A stretch of 64,000 nt of DNA from Xenopus tropicalis (lineage: Eukaryota > Chordata > Amphibia > Anura > Pipidae). Positions 1 through 32,660 of the stretch are shown in pieces. Location of the stretch: positions 25,188,482-25,252,481 of the forward strand of contig NC_030681.2 in the NCBI RefSeq assembly GCF_000004195.4. The letters are read 5' to 3'. The notes beneath the pieces are model-generated. The model was not told where the DNA came from. It made no database searches and saw nothing but the letters and a program-made list of their open reading frames with translations. How positions within the stretch are numbered: position 1 is the first letter of the stretch; the number at the start of each line of letters is the position of its first letter. The position numbers and the translations under genes are program-made.

Positions 1-291
1 AATCAGCCTGTCCAACCAATATTTGACCAGATATCAATTGGTTATGTCTGAATATGCACTTTGTCCAAGACCACATTGGTGCATTTATGTTATCCTCATC
101 TGACCAATATCCATAAATCCCACAGTATGATCTGATCTTTGGCATCAAGGCCAGTAAACAGCCTAATGTGGCCCAGCATGTTTGTGGCCACATTGGGCTG
201 AGATCCACTGGTTTGCTGTCCTTACACATAACCCCATCTGAATAAACTGAATGAAATATATAGTAAGGCACACTTTCTGTTCCTTTGGCAG
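1..291. other. Intron of the kinase gene (upstream exons outside window)
   Basis: No coding signal is seen. The stretch ends in a pyrimidine-rich tract and CAG at 289-291, the splice acceptor of the first visible kinase exon. Words such as 'gaccagatatc' and 'ggccacattgggctgag' suggest remnants of a dispersed frog repeat, but I cannot delimit it. Confidence 0.5.
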
Positions 292-510
292 ATGCAGGAA
301 GGGAAGCCGTACAACGCTTCAGTTGATTGGTGGGCACTTGGGGTTATCCTTTACCAGATGGCCTTTAGTGCCCACCCATTCAACACCCAGGAAATAAAGG
401 AGCTGTTGAATAAAAAGGAGAAAAAACTGCAGTTTGTGTCATCCGTTCTGCATAATGACCCAGAGTTTCCTGACTGGGTCAACTGTAACATCAAGGACCT
501 TATCAGACAG
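292..510 (+). CDS. Kinase exon, subdomains VIII/IX to X
   Basis: 73 codons in phase 0, from the acceptor ...CCTTTGGCAG at 282-291 to the donor CAG|GTGTGT at 511. The opening methionine is internal: the preceding exon should supply the APE-type motif. It reads QEGKPYNASVDWWALGVIL and ends at NIKDLIRQ. The isolated methionine should not be taken as a start codon. Confidence 0.85.
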
Positions 511-1676
511 GTGTGTATGGGAGTTAAATAGTTGGATGGAAGATTTACAATATATATTTGTCCAAAGTAACAAAGCAGATGTTTGCCTTCAAAGACAAAG
601 AAATACTAGCTGCTCATTGGTTGCTATAGGTTACTAAACATTGTGAATGCTTTATGTTCTGTATTACATTACCCCATATTTAGGAATCTATAATATGTGT
701 TCCACTACTAGCGCAGATTCATATTTTATAATGCACTTAACACGTACTGTAACTACGTGCTGGTGGGGCATTTATTTCATCTACTCTTATAATACTAAGA
801 TTATTTTTGCTACTACTCTCAGGTCCGGGAGATTTGCCCTTTCTTACTGCCCAAAATCAGCCCTTTATGAGCCTGTAAGAGAATCATACGGCAGTAATAG
901 GGGTATAAAGAATGATAGCCAGGTCATATATGATACTGGGCTTGGAAGAATTTTCCCAGTAAGATTTTATATATTTTAGAAAAATGTCATTCTTTGGAGG
1001 GAGTCTCCCCACACCTGCCCGTAAGTGTTGCAGAAGGATCCTTAGAAAACCATTAAACGGGAATATGCATATCCACATGTCATGCCATGTATGGTTTGTG
1101 TGACTGTGCCCAATGAGAAATAATAAATTATATATATTATAGCATTGATTGTTGGTCATATGTTTCAGATATTTAGGTCTCAACTTTCATTTCTTTTTAC
1201 AGCTCCTTTGTAAAGATCCTTCCCAGCGCATTGGCTGTGATGACGCCATCTACCATCATCCATTTTTTAGTGGAATCGACTGGCCAGCAGTGCAGAGTGG
1301 TGATGCTGAGCCCCCATTCCCACCAGTAAGTACTGAAGTAGAATTCTAATCAATTCCTGGGTTCCAATGTGTGTAGCAGCTCATAATGAGCACTGAGAAG
1401 GCAGGGGTTCTATTTAGCAGAGAGATATATGAGAGATTCTTGTGTTAATGTGGGTATAACACTGATGTGCCAGGTGCATTAGGAGATTTTAATAAAATGT
1501 TGATGTGATATTTTTGTTTGGAAGTTGAATACATTCTCTAATTTACTTTTCTCCTTCCATATGAGAACCCTGTGTTATCGATGGAAGACCTGGAGACCAT
1601 CTGTCCAGAAGACCAAGATCTCTTCCAGGGCTTTTCCTTTCTGAATGCAGATTGGAAGAAAATCCAGCCTCACTAA
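292..1676 (+). CDS. C-terminal part of a PKC-like AGC-family serine/threonine kinase (3 exons, 5'-partial)
   Basis: Three exons, 292-510, 1203-1325 and 1566-1676, join in phase 0 to 150 codons plus TAA. The first carries kinase subdomain IX (SVDWWALGVILYQM). The second carries the subdomain XI arginine (DPSQRIGC) and the HPFF motif that closes AGC catalytic domains. The last carries the AGC C-terminal extension with a hydrophobic motif (FQGFSF) as in PKC isoforms. The family phosphorylates Ser/Thr using ATP; substrate and activators cannot be read here because the ATP-binding and regulatory parts lie left of the window. Introns are GT-AG and there is no internal stop, so the fragment looks intact. 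Similarity is to novel PKC delta/theta-like kinases, of which I recall many lineage-specific copies in Xenopus; exact orthology is unresolved. It converges on fermt1 and shares no obvious function with it. Confidence 0.85.
1203..1325 (+). CDS. Kinase exon, subdomain XI and end of catalytic domain
   Basis: 41 codons in phase 0, preceded by a long pyrimidine tract ending TTTTTACAG and followed by the donor GTAAGT at 1326. It begins LLCKDPSQRIGC, where the arginine is the conserved subdomain XI residue, and includes HHPFFSGIDWPAV. The exon continues directly from LIRQ of the previous exon. Confidence 0.85.
1566..1676 (+). CDS. Kinase terminal coding exon with hydrophobic motif
   Basis: 36 codons plus TAA at 1674-1676. 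The acceptor is ATGAG|AAC. The peptide starts NPVLSMEDLETICPED and includes FQGFSFLNADW, the place of the AGC-kinase hydrophobic motif. The acceptor is weak (CATATGAG) but phase, reading frame and family length agree. Confidence 0.8.
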   Translation, partial: NPVLSMEDLETICPEDQDLFQGFSFLNADWKKIQPH

Positions 1677-1771
1677 TCTGCACCGGCCAGAGACACCTCA
1701 ACACCGTCTCTGAGAGCACTGTCTGCTCCCAAATTACAATGTGAGCTTCAACATCTGCTCACATTGATATA

Positions 1772-1982
1772 GAATTAAGCCTAAAACAACTGGACTTTTT
1801 TGAGTTCATCTTGGAAACGTTTCACCACTCATCCGAGTGGCTTCTTCAGTTTGAATGAACTGAAGGGTTTAAGTGCCGGGGAATTCCCTACCAGTCATTT
1901 GAACTGAAGAAGCCACTTGGATGAGTTGGTGAAACGTTTCCAAGATAAACTCAGAAATTTCCAGTTGTTTGAGGCTTAATTC
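1772..1982. mobile_element. TA-flanked inverted-repeat MITE in the kinase 3' UTR
   Basis: Terminal inverted repeats start GAATTAAGCCTMAAACAACT and are flanked by TA on both sides (1770-1771 and 1983-1984), as in Tc1/mariner-type insertions. An inner pair of arms repeats TGGTGAAACGTTTCC and its complement, so the RNA could fold into a long hairpin. No protein is encoded. Confidence 0.75.
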
Positions 1983-2184
1983 TACTACAAGGCAGCCATC
2001 GGGGGGTGGGGTAGGGGCATAGGGGCCCGTTTGTCATCCTTGGGCCCCACAATAACATCTGGTCCCCGATGGCTAGCCTCTTCAACAACTAAGGAAAGAA
2101 ATATGGAATTCAGAAAACACTTGCCACAGCATGGAAGTGCATCTGATGCTAAATCAAATAGAAGACTCTTTTTCTCATTTATAC

Positions 2185-2190
2185 AATAAA
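2185..2190 (+). terminator. Polyadenylation signal AATAAA of the kinase gene
   Basis: Perfect AATAAA hexamer about 510 bases after the kinase stop codon, followed by a TG/T-rich stretch (TGTTCCATTGTTATATG) suitable as a downstream element. Confidence 0.55.
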
Positions 2191-2329
2191 TGTTCCATTG
2201 TTATATGACTTTGACCAGCTCTGTTTGCTTATTAGAAATACAGGGAAAGGTTGGTGGAACAGGGAAGGGGTACAGGAGCTTTGGTTTGCTGAGACAACCG
2301 AGAAACTATGGGGAGCATTAACTAACCGT

Positions 2330-2612
2330 CTAAACCTGTGGTTTTCCAGATAAAGGGTCTTTCCTTAATTTAGATCTCCATACCCTAAGTCTGCCAAAAA
2401 ATACTTTCAACATTGATTAAACCCTATAGGGTTGTTTTGCATCCAATAAGGATTCATTATATGTTAGGTGGAATCAAGTACAGGTATGAGATGCCTTATC
2501 TGGAAACCCGTTATCTAGAAAGTTCCGAAATACGGAAAGCCCATCTCCATTATAAGCAAATAATTCGAATTTTTAAGATTTTCTTTTTCTCTGTAATACA
2601 TAGACTGTAGCT
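2330..2612. repeat. CAGGTATGGG-type dispersed element, two fragments
   Basis: The block contains the words of a family seen at least five more times in the window: 'ttttccagataaagggtctttc', 'gatctccata', 'aataaggatt', 'caagtacaggtatgag' and 'tctctgtaata'. At 2480 the sequence restarts with the family's terminal repeat, so this is a join of a left half and an inverted right half. It is non-coding. Confidence 0.7.
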
Positions 2613-2765
2613 GTAGACCAATGGTCGCACGTAAGATCGGAATTGTAACTTGTATGGCCACCTTAAGAGATGAAGCAACAATGGCGTAGCACTAACACCT
2701 CATGGCATGAAATAAAAGTGATGTTCTGCTCAATTCAGCTTTGTAGCATCTTTGGAACCTTTATA

Positions 2766-2921
2766 CAGTGGCTTGCAAAAGTATTCGGCCCCCTTGAACT
2801 TTTCCACATTTTGTCACATTACAGCCACAAACATGAATCAATTTTATTGGAATTCCATGTGAAAGACAAATACAAAGTGATGTACAAGTTCAAGGGGGCC
2901 GAATACTTTTGCAAGCCACTG
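2766..2921. mobile_element. Tc1-derived MITE, 156 bp
   Basis: Near-perfect terminal inverted repeats of about 36 bp (CAGTGGCTTGCAAAAGTATT ... and its complement) are flanked by TA at 2764-2765 and 2922-2923. CAGT ends and a TA target are Tc1-family hallmarks. There is no transposase, so it depends on a partner element. Confidence 0.85.
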
Positions 2922-3089
2922 TATGTTTCAGATCCTCCTATAAATCCCACCACGCACACCTTCACATTGTCTCTATTTAACAAGAATGGCAATTTGTAGA
3001 GTTGCTCACCATTCAGAAAGAATATACAGTTTTGCCCCAAAAGATTCTTCCTGTAACTGATGGCTCCCACATTGGTGCTTTCTCTAGTG

Positions 3090-3398
3090 CAGTGATCCCC
3101 AACCAGTGGCTCTTGAGCAACATGGTGCTCCCCAACCCCTTGGATGTTGGTCCCAGTGGCCTCAAAGTTGGTGGTAATTTTTGAATTTCTGGTAAGGAGG
3201 CAAGTTTTGGTTGCATAAAAACCAAGTATAATGAAAAATAGAGCCCTCTGTAGGCTGCCAGTGAACATAGGGTCTACCAAATAGCCAATTATAGCTTATG
3301 TTGGCACTCTGGCACTCTCTTTTTTCATGCTTGTGTTGCTCCCCAACACTTTTTCCATTGAAATGTGGCTCATGGGTATAAAAAGTTGGGGATCCCTG
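3090..3398. mobile_element. hAT-type MITE
   Basis: Ends CAGTGATCCCCAACC and GGTTGGGGATCCCTG-like form terminal inverted repeats. The flanking 8-mers CTCTAGTG (3082-3089) and CTGTAGAG (3399-3406) match at 6 of 8 positions, fitting the 8-bp duplication of hAT elements. Copies or fragments of the family recur at about 19113, 42981, 52240 and 54766. Confidence 0.75.
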
Positions 3399-3909
3399 CT
3401 GTAGAGCAAACAAACACTGCCTGTACCCTTTAATGACGTACAAAGCGCAGTATGGTCAGTACAAATCTAGAAGTGTTCATGTCAGTGTAAATAGAACCCA
3501 TCTACTAAAGAACAGTATAGTATGGATTCCTTCCAACCTGTTCATAAATGTAATTTTTATTTCATTAGCTAGATATATACGGAATATTGCCTTTCATTAT
3601 TTCACATTATATTCTACAACTGTTTCTTGTTGTTTTAGTAAATGTTTAGAGGATACCATCACCAGCCCAAGCAACATTACAACTGCTCTGGCTCATTTAT
3701 ATATACCCATAGTAAGAAATCTTCTGATCTGTGGGTTAAAGTGTTGCTTTATATTCTAGGGGTTCCGTTAAACTAATAAGCCTTAATGATGACTGTTCAT
3801 AAAGTTCCCTACATTAGAACAGCTACCCTCAAGGTGCTTCTGCCATGGAACGTGGCTAATAACTCAACTCTAGCAGCAGACTTTTGTAGACATCAAATTG
3901 CAGCCATAG

Positions 3910-4350
3910 TGAGAGAATATTGTTGACTTGTTTATTTTACAGAGTGGACAAATAATACAGTAGCACTAATCAATATACATTTTCCTGTACTATGTCATCA
4001 ATGTGGAGTTAAGCTTTTTGCTTTACAGGCTTTTGAGCAGGAAGTTAAAAGATCATAAGAAAACTGCTTCCTCCTGGTTCTGCCGCAATATGTAATCCTT
4101 GTATATTCATGTATATTGGCGAGTGTAACCTTGCTATTGCTCCTTGTAGAATCTAGCTGCATATAGAACAGATACCGGACTCTCGGACTCGGTATGCTCT
4201 GGAGTTCAATGACTAATAAAAACAATGCATTCACATGAAGAGGAATCAAAACCTGGACGTTAAAATTACCGGTGCTGGAGCAGTGATAAAATACATTCAA
4301 ATGTTCATTTACTTGGCAAGTCCTTGAACTTGGAATGATATCACTGTCCC
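3910..4350 (-). other. fermt1: 3' UTR of fermt1
   Basis: Minus-strand sequence after the fermt1 stop codon up to an AATAAA hexamer (complement of 3931-3936). No recognisable repeat is present. The transcript end is predicted only from the signal. Confidence 0.55.
3931..3936 (-). terminator. fermt1: Polyadenylation signal AATAAA of fermt1
   Basis: The complement of TTTATT at 3931-3936 is AATAAA, about 415 bases after the stop codon on the minus strand. It is the first canonical hexamer downstream of the stop that I see. Confidence 0.5.
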
Positions 4351-25976
<21,626 letters not shown>

Positions 25977-26889
25977 CCTAGGAATGAACATAAAGAAAGA
26001 ATTGATGGTTAGGTAAACAAAATCTCCTTAGTAGTAAGGCAATTCATTATCTCGTTATGCAAAAGAAATGTATGTGCATTAACCAAGTGTTAGATCTCAG
26101 AAGCAGGCACCCACTGTCAGCCATAGTGACATGGTGGGCTATATCAGTATCACAATATATCAATAGGAAAAAAGGCTTATAGGTGTTGCAGAAAATAAAG
26201 ACACCCTCAGTACCATGAACATGAAGTTTAGACATCGGGGTGGATAGAATGACAAAGATATTGATATTTTGGTTGCAGCAAATTATGCTGGAAGTTATAG
26301 TTCAACAACAATTAAATCACTGCAGGTTGCTTATCCATGCTCTAGCCTAGCATATTGGCGCTCATCACATGAGACAACTGAACACTCTTGGGTACATTTA
26401 AGTTACTAAAGCTGAAACTGCAATTATTAAAAGCAGCAAAACTATTCTGCATTCAAACTCAGTTACTTGCAAATTGCAGCTACAAATATCATATAAAACA
26501 GATACCCATTTACAAAACAACACCCCGATAATGTATTCAGTGCACTAGTGGCCAGGCCACTGCATATTATAGATACATACATCTTCAGTTTGTCAGTCAT
26601 CTGCTTATGTGTTACTATATACTATATATTTTATTTGTTGCACAGTAAGAATACTTGCTCTATTCACTTATATGCATTGAGAAAGCAAAAAGGCAAAACT
26701 AAACATCTTCAAGCATTAGACACAATAGGAATGCTTGAAAATCCACCACAAATGTTCCTTTGACAGTGCAGGCAGCTTAGCAGGCTCTACAGTAGCATTG
26801 GGGAACCCGTGAAAAAGGACTTTAGCACAGAAGGTACAGTAGGTAGACGTGGTACCTGTAGCAGTGTATAACAGCACCCTGGAAGGGAC

Positions 26890-27712
26890 TGTGGGTTAGT
26901 GGACTGCGGCTGTGGGTATAGTAGGGAGAGATGGTGCCTATAGTAGCAGTGGGGGGATAATAGCCTCTGGGAAGGGACTGGGGCTGTGGGATAGCAGGTA
27001 TAGTAGGGAGAGATGGTGCCTATAGTAGCAGTGGGGGGATAATAGCCTCTGGGAAGGGACTGTGGCTGTGGGATAGCAGTTATAGTAGGGAGAGATGGTG
27101 CCTATAGTAGCAGTGGGATAATAGCCTCTGGGAAGGGACTGTGGCTGTGGGATAGCAGGTATAGTAGGGAGAGATGGTGCCTATAGTAGCAGTGGGGGGG
27201 ATAATAGCCTCTGGGAAGGGACTGTGAGATAGCAGGTATAGTAGGGAGAGATGGTGCCTATAGTAGCAGTGGGGAGAAAATAGCCTCTGGGAAGGGACTG
27301 TGGCTTTGGGATAGCAGGTATAGTAGGGAGAGATGGTGCCTATAGTACCAGTGGGGGGATAATAGCCTCTGGGAAGGGATTGTGGCTGTGGGATAGCAGG
27401 TATAGTAGGGAGAGATGGTGCCTATAGTAGCAGTGGGGGGATAATAGCCTCTGGGAAGGGACTGTGGCTGTGGGATAGCAGGTATAGTAGGGAGAGATGG
27501 TGCCTATAGTAGCAGTGGGGGGATAATAGCCTCTGGGAAGGGACTGTGGCTGTGGGATAGCAGGTATAGTAGGGAGAGATGGTGCCTATAGTAGCAGTGG
27601 GGGGATAATAGCCTCTGGGAAGGGACTGGGGCTGTGGGATAGCAGGTATAATAGGGAGAGATGGTGCCTATAGTAGCAGTGGGATAATAGCCTCTGGGAA
27701 CGGACTGTGGTA
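26890..27712. repeat. Minisatellite array B, 79/82-bp unit, about 10 copies
   Basis: The same unit and orientation as array A at 7454-8818; I count ten copies of 'cctctgggaa', with a diverged unit before them near 26850-26900 and some indels (one copy lacks 'ctgtggg'). It lies in fermt1 intron 1. Open frames in it come from periodicity. Confidence 0.93.
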
Positions 27713-28784
27713 AGTGCGATATAAGAACAGTAAAACAATAAGCCAACAGTCACACTTTATAGCAGTCCTGCCAAACTCACAGTCTGTTATAGTTAATGCT
27801 GACAGCAAGTCTTGTGTTAATAAATAATTATTAATAATAATTATAATTATAAGAATACTCTGGCCCCCCTAGCCACCAAAGATGTCTGTAATCATACCTC
27901 ACTGGTGTAAAACTACAAAGAAAGAGTACATTTTACATTGCATTCAATTGTCTGGCTTTGCTGCAGATGATTCCTGAAGATATCAATATTTGGAATTTCA
28001 GAGCTAATCTTAAACACAACATCAGGTTGATCTGCATTCCTATTGCTCATATCCCAAGATCCCTTTCCTCAGGGCGGACTTTGTACAGGCAGCTCTGCAG
28101 CAAGTTCCTGCTTGTGGGGCTGAACACTCCGCTCTCATTCTATGATTTAACAGAGCTCCGAGGGCAACCATTTCAAAATTACAAAAAAAGCTAAGGAAGT
28201 GGCATTCTGTGTAAAGGGACACAGCCCTGGCATGAATGTGAAAGTCAATAACAACACCCATGTTTGCAATCACTTCCACTGGCGTGAATGGGAACAAATG
28301 TTAATAAAAAAGAACCTGATAGGCTCTGTAATCGGGTAGGAGGACTGACCTGTGGCCCATCAGCTACTATCAAACTACAACACCCAAACAATAAGACAGG
28401 GTGAGTTACTGCAGGGCTGTATTGCACGATGTATTGTACAGAAGCAGAGTTGCAGAATATAATTGTTTTTAGAACTAAATTATACAGAATGAGACAGATT
28501 CTATTTGACCCTAAGCCCCTACCTCACCTTTAAGTTTTGCCTTACACCGAGGATGTACAATTAGTAACCCTTCCGATCCTGTAAACTACAGTTTCCAACA
28601 TGAGCATAAAGAAGAAAACTATCATAATATGGTCCCTCTGAAAATGTCTATATTCTGTATTATTCAATTTGGCCCTATAAATCCTGTTTGGCTGATACAG
28701 GGGATATTAGCTGGCCATACACAGATATGCTTCTTTGGCTGCGTAACAGAGATCCGCAGACAAACAATTCAATCATACAGAGAG
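27713..28784. other. fermt1 intron 1 stretch without a gene
   Basis: Unique-looking sequence with no coding signal. A short direct A+T tract (TTAATAATAATTATAATTAT) is at about 27829-27850. Confidence 0.45.
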
Positions 28785-28788
28785 TTAA

Positions 28789-29228
28789 AGGGGTGGTTCA
28801 ACTTTTAGTATGTTATAGAATGGCTAATTCAAAGCAGCTTTTCAATTGGTCTTCCTTATTTATTTGTTATAGTTTTTTAATTATCTGCCTCCTTCTTCCA
28901 ATGGGGGTCACTGACCCTGGCAGTAAAAAAAACTGTTGCTCTGTGGGGCTGCAGTTTTATTGTTATTCTTACTTTTTGCAACCTACTTTACTATTTAGTC
29001 CCCCTCCTATTCATATATCGGTCTCTCATCCAAACCACTCCCTGGTTGCTAAGGTAAGTTACCTTAGCAACCAAATAGCTGCTGAAACTCCAAACTGGAG
29101 AGCTGCTAAATTGAAAATGAAATAACTAAAAAATGACAAATAATAAAAAACAAAGACCAAATGCAAATTGTCTCAGAATATTACTCTCTACATCATACTA
29201 AAAGTTAATTTAAAGGTAAACAACCCCT
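28789..29228. mobile_element. T2/Kolobok-like MITE, full length
   Basis: Flanked by TTAA at 28785-28788 and 29229-29232. Ends AGGGGTGGTTCAACTTTTAG and AGGTAAACAACCCCT, inverted. Same interior as the copy at 18581. Lies in fermt1 intron 1. Confidence 0.87.
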
Positions 29229-30162
29229 TTAATGCCCATGGAGCCACGGTCTGATGCAGTCCTTGGCTAACAGGTTTTTTCACCCTGTGAAAATATGCGA
29301 ATAAGTCCTGACCAGATATCAAATATAGACTGGATAGTTTTGGGCCCATATGCATCCAACAGAAACTAAAATTGGCAGCAGTGGGCTGTATATTCATGTG
29401 CCTATTTAACAAAGTCCTATCCCACAACAGTCAGATGGGGAGTTGACCCACCCACGTTTTGTAGAGGGGTAGGGACATGTAACTTGTAAAGAGTTTAAGA
29501 AGACTCCTTACACAGTAAATAGGGCAGAGAAAATGAACTAAGGAATCACAGTGAACCTCAACCCCTAAGCTGACACAGGGAGAAGCCTAGGGGAATTACC
29601 GACTCCCACATTGCCCCAACCCATAAGTGCCCCTGCCCTGCCTACACAGATGCATATACCAACTCCATGCATTTGTGGTTTGGATGACAAAACAACGGAC
29701 CTAACAGGAATTGTGGGAAATTAATATTAATACAAATCATTTGCACAATACATTTTTGTTACCATTGTGCATGTACTGATTCAGGTATGAGCATGACAAT
29801 TCTGGAGGGGGGTTGTATGAGCTGGAGATTAAAGGGGAAGGAAAGGCTACGTCACTGGAATTTTACTATTTACTGTTTATAGGGCATGAGGCACGCTCAT
29901 AAACTCATATTCTCTTTATTACACATTCACCTGCAAATCTTAAAATTTTGGCTGCACAGTGCGGCCATTAGAGTAAAATCAATTGACCTAATATTTCGAA
30001 TAAAAAAAACAAAACAAACTCTATTTGCACACCTGCATAGCATTCAAAGGGCCAATAAGAAAAAAATATGATTCATATGATGGAATCAACTATTATTTTA
30101 ACTGGCAGGGCTAGTAAAATACCAGCACGGTGGTAACTCTAATAGTATGTATTGCACTCATA

Positions 30163-30430
30163 GGGCAGTGGCACACAGGGAGATTAGTTGCCCGCAATAA
30201 ATCTTCGTTACCGCAGGCAACTAATCTCCCCGTAATGCCAATCCACGGCAAGAATGTAAATCGCTGGTGGGATGGCATACCCTGAAACTTTGGGCAACTT
30301 CAGGAAACCAAAACTACGCGTATGCCATACCACTGCCGATTTATGTTCTCACCAATGGGATGGCATTTAAAGGAGATTAGTTGCCCGCAATAGCAAGCAA
30401 GGTGCCTAATCCCCATGTGTGCCACTGCCC
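30163..30430. mobile_element. Palindromic MITE related to the 17439 element
   Basis: Ends GGGCAGTGGCACACAGGGAG and TGTGCCACTGCCC are inverted copies; inside, 'gattagttgcccgcaataaa' and 'ggcatacc' words mirror each other with many changes, so it is older than the 17439 copy. Confidence 0.75.
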
Positions 30431-30661
30431 GTTCAATAATGGCTACAGGGCATTTTGATTTGCTGCTGTCCTTTGAGTGAGAACAATGGTGATTACAAGG
30501 GCCAAGACTGACACTTTCTGTTCAAAGGAAACCTATATCCCCAAACAATGTAGGTTTCCATAGAAATATATGCCATAAAACAGCTGATATGTAAAACGCT
30601 GCTTCATCTAAAACCATTTTCAGAAAAATATACTTTTTTAGCAGTATTTGCAATTGGGATT

Positions 30662-30933
30662 CTACAGCAACAGTTTTATTGTTATTCTTACTTTTTGTAA
30701 CTTTCTTTACTATTTAGGCCCTCTCCTATTCATATACCAGTCTCTTGTCCAAACCACTCCCTGGTTACTAAGGTAACTTGGATCCTAGCAACAAAATAGC
30801 TGCTGAAACTCCAAACTGGAGAGCTGCTAAACTGAAAATGAAACAACTAAAAAATGACAAATAATAAAAAATGAAGACCTATTGCAAATTCTCTACATCG
30901 TACTAAAAGTTAATTCAAAGGTGAACAATCCCT
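30662..30933. mobile_element. T2/Kolobok-like MITE, right half
   Basis: Starts within the interior ('acagttttattgttattctt') and runs to the right end 'aggtgaacaatccct' followed by TTAA at 30934-30937. The left half is missing. Confidence 0.75.
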
Positions 30934-30939
30934 TTAAAA

Positions 30940-31780
30940 TTATATAAACTAGCTGTTGGCTGTTACATTTTCTAGCCAGATATGTACTGGATAGGCCTTT
31001 GGTAATTAATGAATTAAGTCAGTAAATGACTAATGTCCACTCTGTTCAGTCATGCCAGTGTCTATGCCAGTGTCTGTGCCAGTGTTAGCAGCTAATGAAT
31101 GCTGACTCTCTGTTTAGCCCTTCTGGTTTTAGACACCAACACAGCACAAGTGTTATTAATAAGCATTTGTGCCAATTTTGTTAACTAGCAAAGAATGCCA
31201 ACTCTGTATGAGCATAAGCAACTGCTAAATGCCACCAACTCTGTGCTATGGTTAGTAAACAGTTAGTATTAACCAATCTGTGCCTATGTTGTCAACTAGT
31301 GAATGAGATCCAGTATTGTTTCTTACTGCCATCAATGTTCTGTGTAAATGATTACCTGCATACACACACACACACATTTTCCTGTAACACCGCACAGATA
31401 TACTTGTGTTGTGCACAGAAAGTTGTGTATTCATGCAACACAGTTCATTATGTGCTTACATTCACACTATTGATAAAAAATAATCTGCACAATACGTGTG
31501 TGCCCTTCTCACAAACATCCAAGGGAACACTGGCACCCACTGTGTATAACTAGCGAATGGCTGCAGGTTCTTTTAAGTGCTGCTAGCTTTGGTAAACAAT
31601 CAATGACACCCACTCCTTTCAGTTGGTAAATACTTCATAAAATCCATTTTTTTCAGTGCTTCCAGGGTTGCTATCAATTCAGTAATACATTAGTCACTCT
31701 GTGACTTCAGTGCTATTTTTTTGGCAACTAGGAAGTAATACCCACGTAGTTCAGGGCTGTGAGTGATGGTAACTAGTTAA
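30940..31780. other. fermt1 intron 1 stretch without a gene
   Basis: No coding signal. The text has loosely repeated words ('actctgt', 'ctagcgaatg', 'gttaactagc', 'caactagtgaatg') at roughly 50-70 base spacing, suggesting a very degenerate tandem repeat next to the 42-bp array. Confidence 0.4.
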
Positions 31781-31784
31781 ATTT

Positions 31785-32542
31785 TTTTGTGTACATGTAC
31801 TGTGTACATCTAGAACATAAAGATAGTAACTAATACCTATACTGTGTATATCTAGCAGATATTAATAGTAACTAATATTCATACTGTGTACATCTAGAAC
31901 ATATTTATAGTAACTAATACCCATACTGTGTACATCTAGAACATATTTATAGTAACTAATACCCATACTGTGTACATCTAGAACATATTGATAGTAACTA
32001 ATACCCATACTGTGTATATCTAGCACATATTGATAGTAACTAATACCCATACTGTGTACATCTAGAACATATTTATAGTAACTAATACCCATACTGTGTA
32101 CATCTAGAACATATTGATAGTAACTAATACCCATACTGTGTATATCTAGCACATATTGATAGTAACTAATACCCATACTGTGTACATCTAGAACATATTT
32201 ATAGTAACTAATACCCATACTGTGTACATCTAGAACATATTGATAGTAACTAATACCCATACTGTGTATATCTAGCACATATTGATAGTAACTAATACCC
32301 ATACTGTGTATATCTAGCACATATTGATAGTAACTAATACCCATACTGTGTATATCTAGCACATATTGATAGTTACTAATACCCATACTGTGTATATCTA
32401 GCACATATTTATAGTAACTAATACCCATACTGTGTACATCTAGAACATATTGATAGTAACTAATACCCATACTGTGTACATCTAGAACATATTGATAGTA
32501 ACTAATACCCATACTGTGTATATCTAGCACATATAAATAGTA
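31785..32542. repeat. 42-bp minisatellite with three-unit higher-order pattern, about 18 copies
   Basis: The unit reads 'agtaactaatacccatactg' + 'tgtacatctagaacatattg' + 'at'. Two main forms, 'tacatctagaac' and 'tatatctagcac', and a T/G change before ATAG recur in the order A-T, A-G, B-G at least three times, so the higher-order period is 126 bp. The array ends 36 bases from the predicted fermt1 exon 1 donor. The minus strand is open throughout (14-residue period around YYQYVLDIHSMGIS) but has no ATG at its start and no codon bias of a real gene. Confidence 0.95.
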
Positions 32543-32577
32543 ACTAATAATTCCCACTCTGGGCGGCTTTGTCTCAC

Positions 32578-32660
32578 CTTTTCTCTCAGCGCTGCGCTTT
32601 CCTACCTGGCTCCCCGTGTAAGTAATGGAGAAAAGTAGTGAGGGGAACAACTTAAACCCC
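32578..32660 (-). other. fermt1: Predicted non-coding exon 1 (5' UTR) of fermt1
   Basis: On the minus strand, GAGAGAAAAG|GTGAGAC gives a strong donor (complement of 32576-32577), directly downstream of GC boxes. No ATG lies in the 80 bases before it, as expected for a 5' UTR leader, and a non-coding first exon is known for FERMT1. The upstream limit (transcription start) is not defined by the sequence. Confidence 0.5.

Larger units (their letters stand above)
1677..2205 (+). other. 3' UTR of the kinase gene
   Basis: Sequence between the stop codon and a canonical AATAAA at 2185-2190, with cleavage expected 10-25 bases later. A 211-bp inverted-repeat transposon (1772-1982) occupies over a third of it. 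The transcript end is inferred from the signal only. Confidence 0.55.

Noticed and set aside
31862..32650. 262-codon minus-strand frame made of 14-residue repeats
   Set aside because: It is the 42-bp minisatellite read in a frame divisible by three, starts at TTG rather than ATG, and has no recognisable domain.
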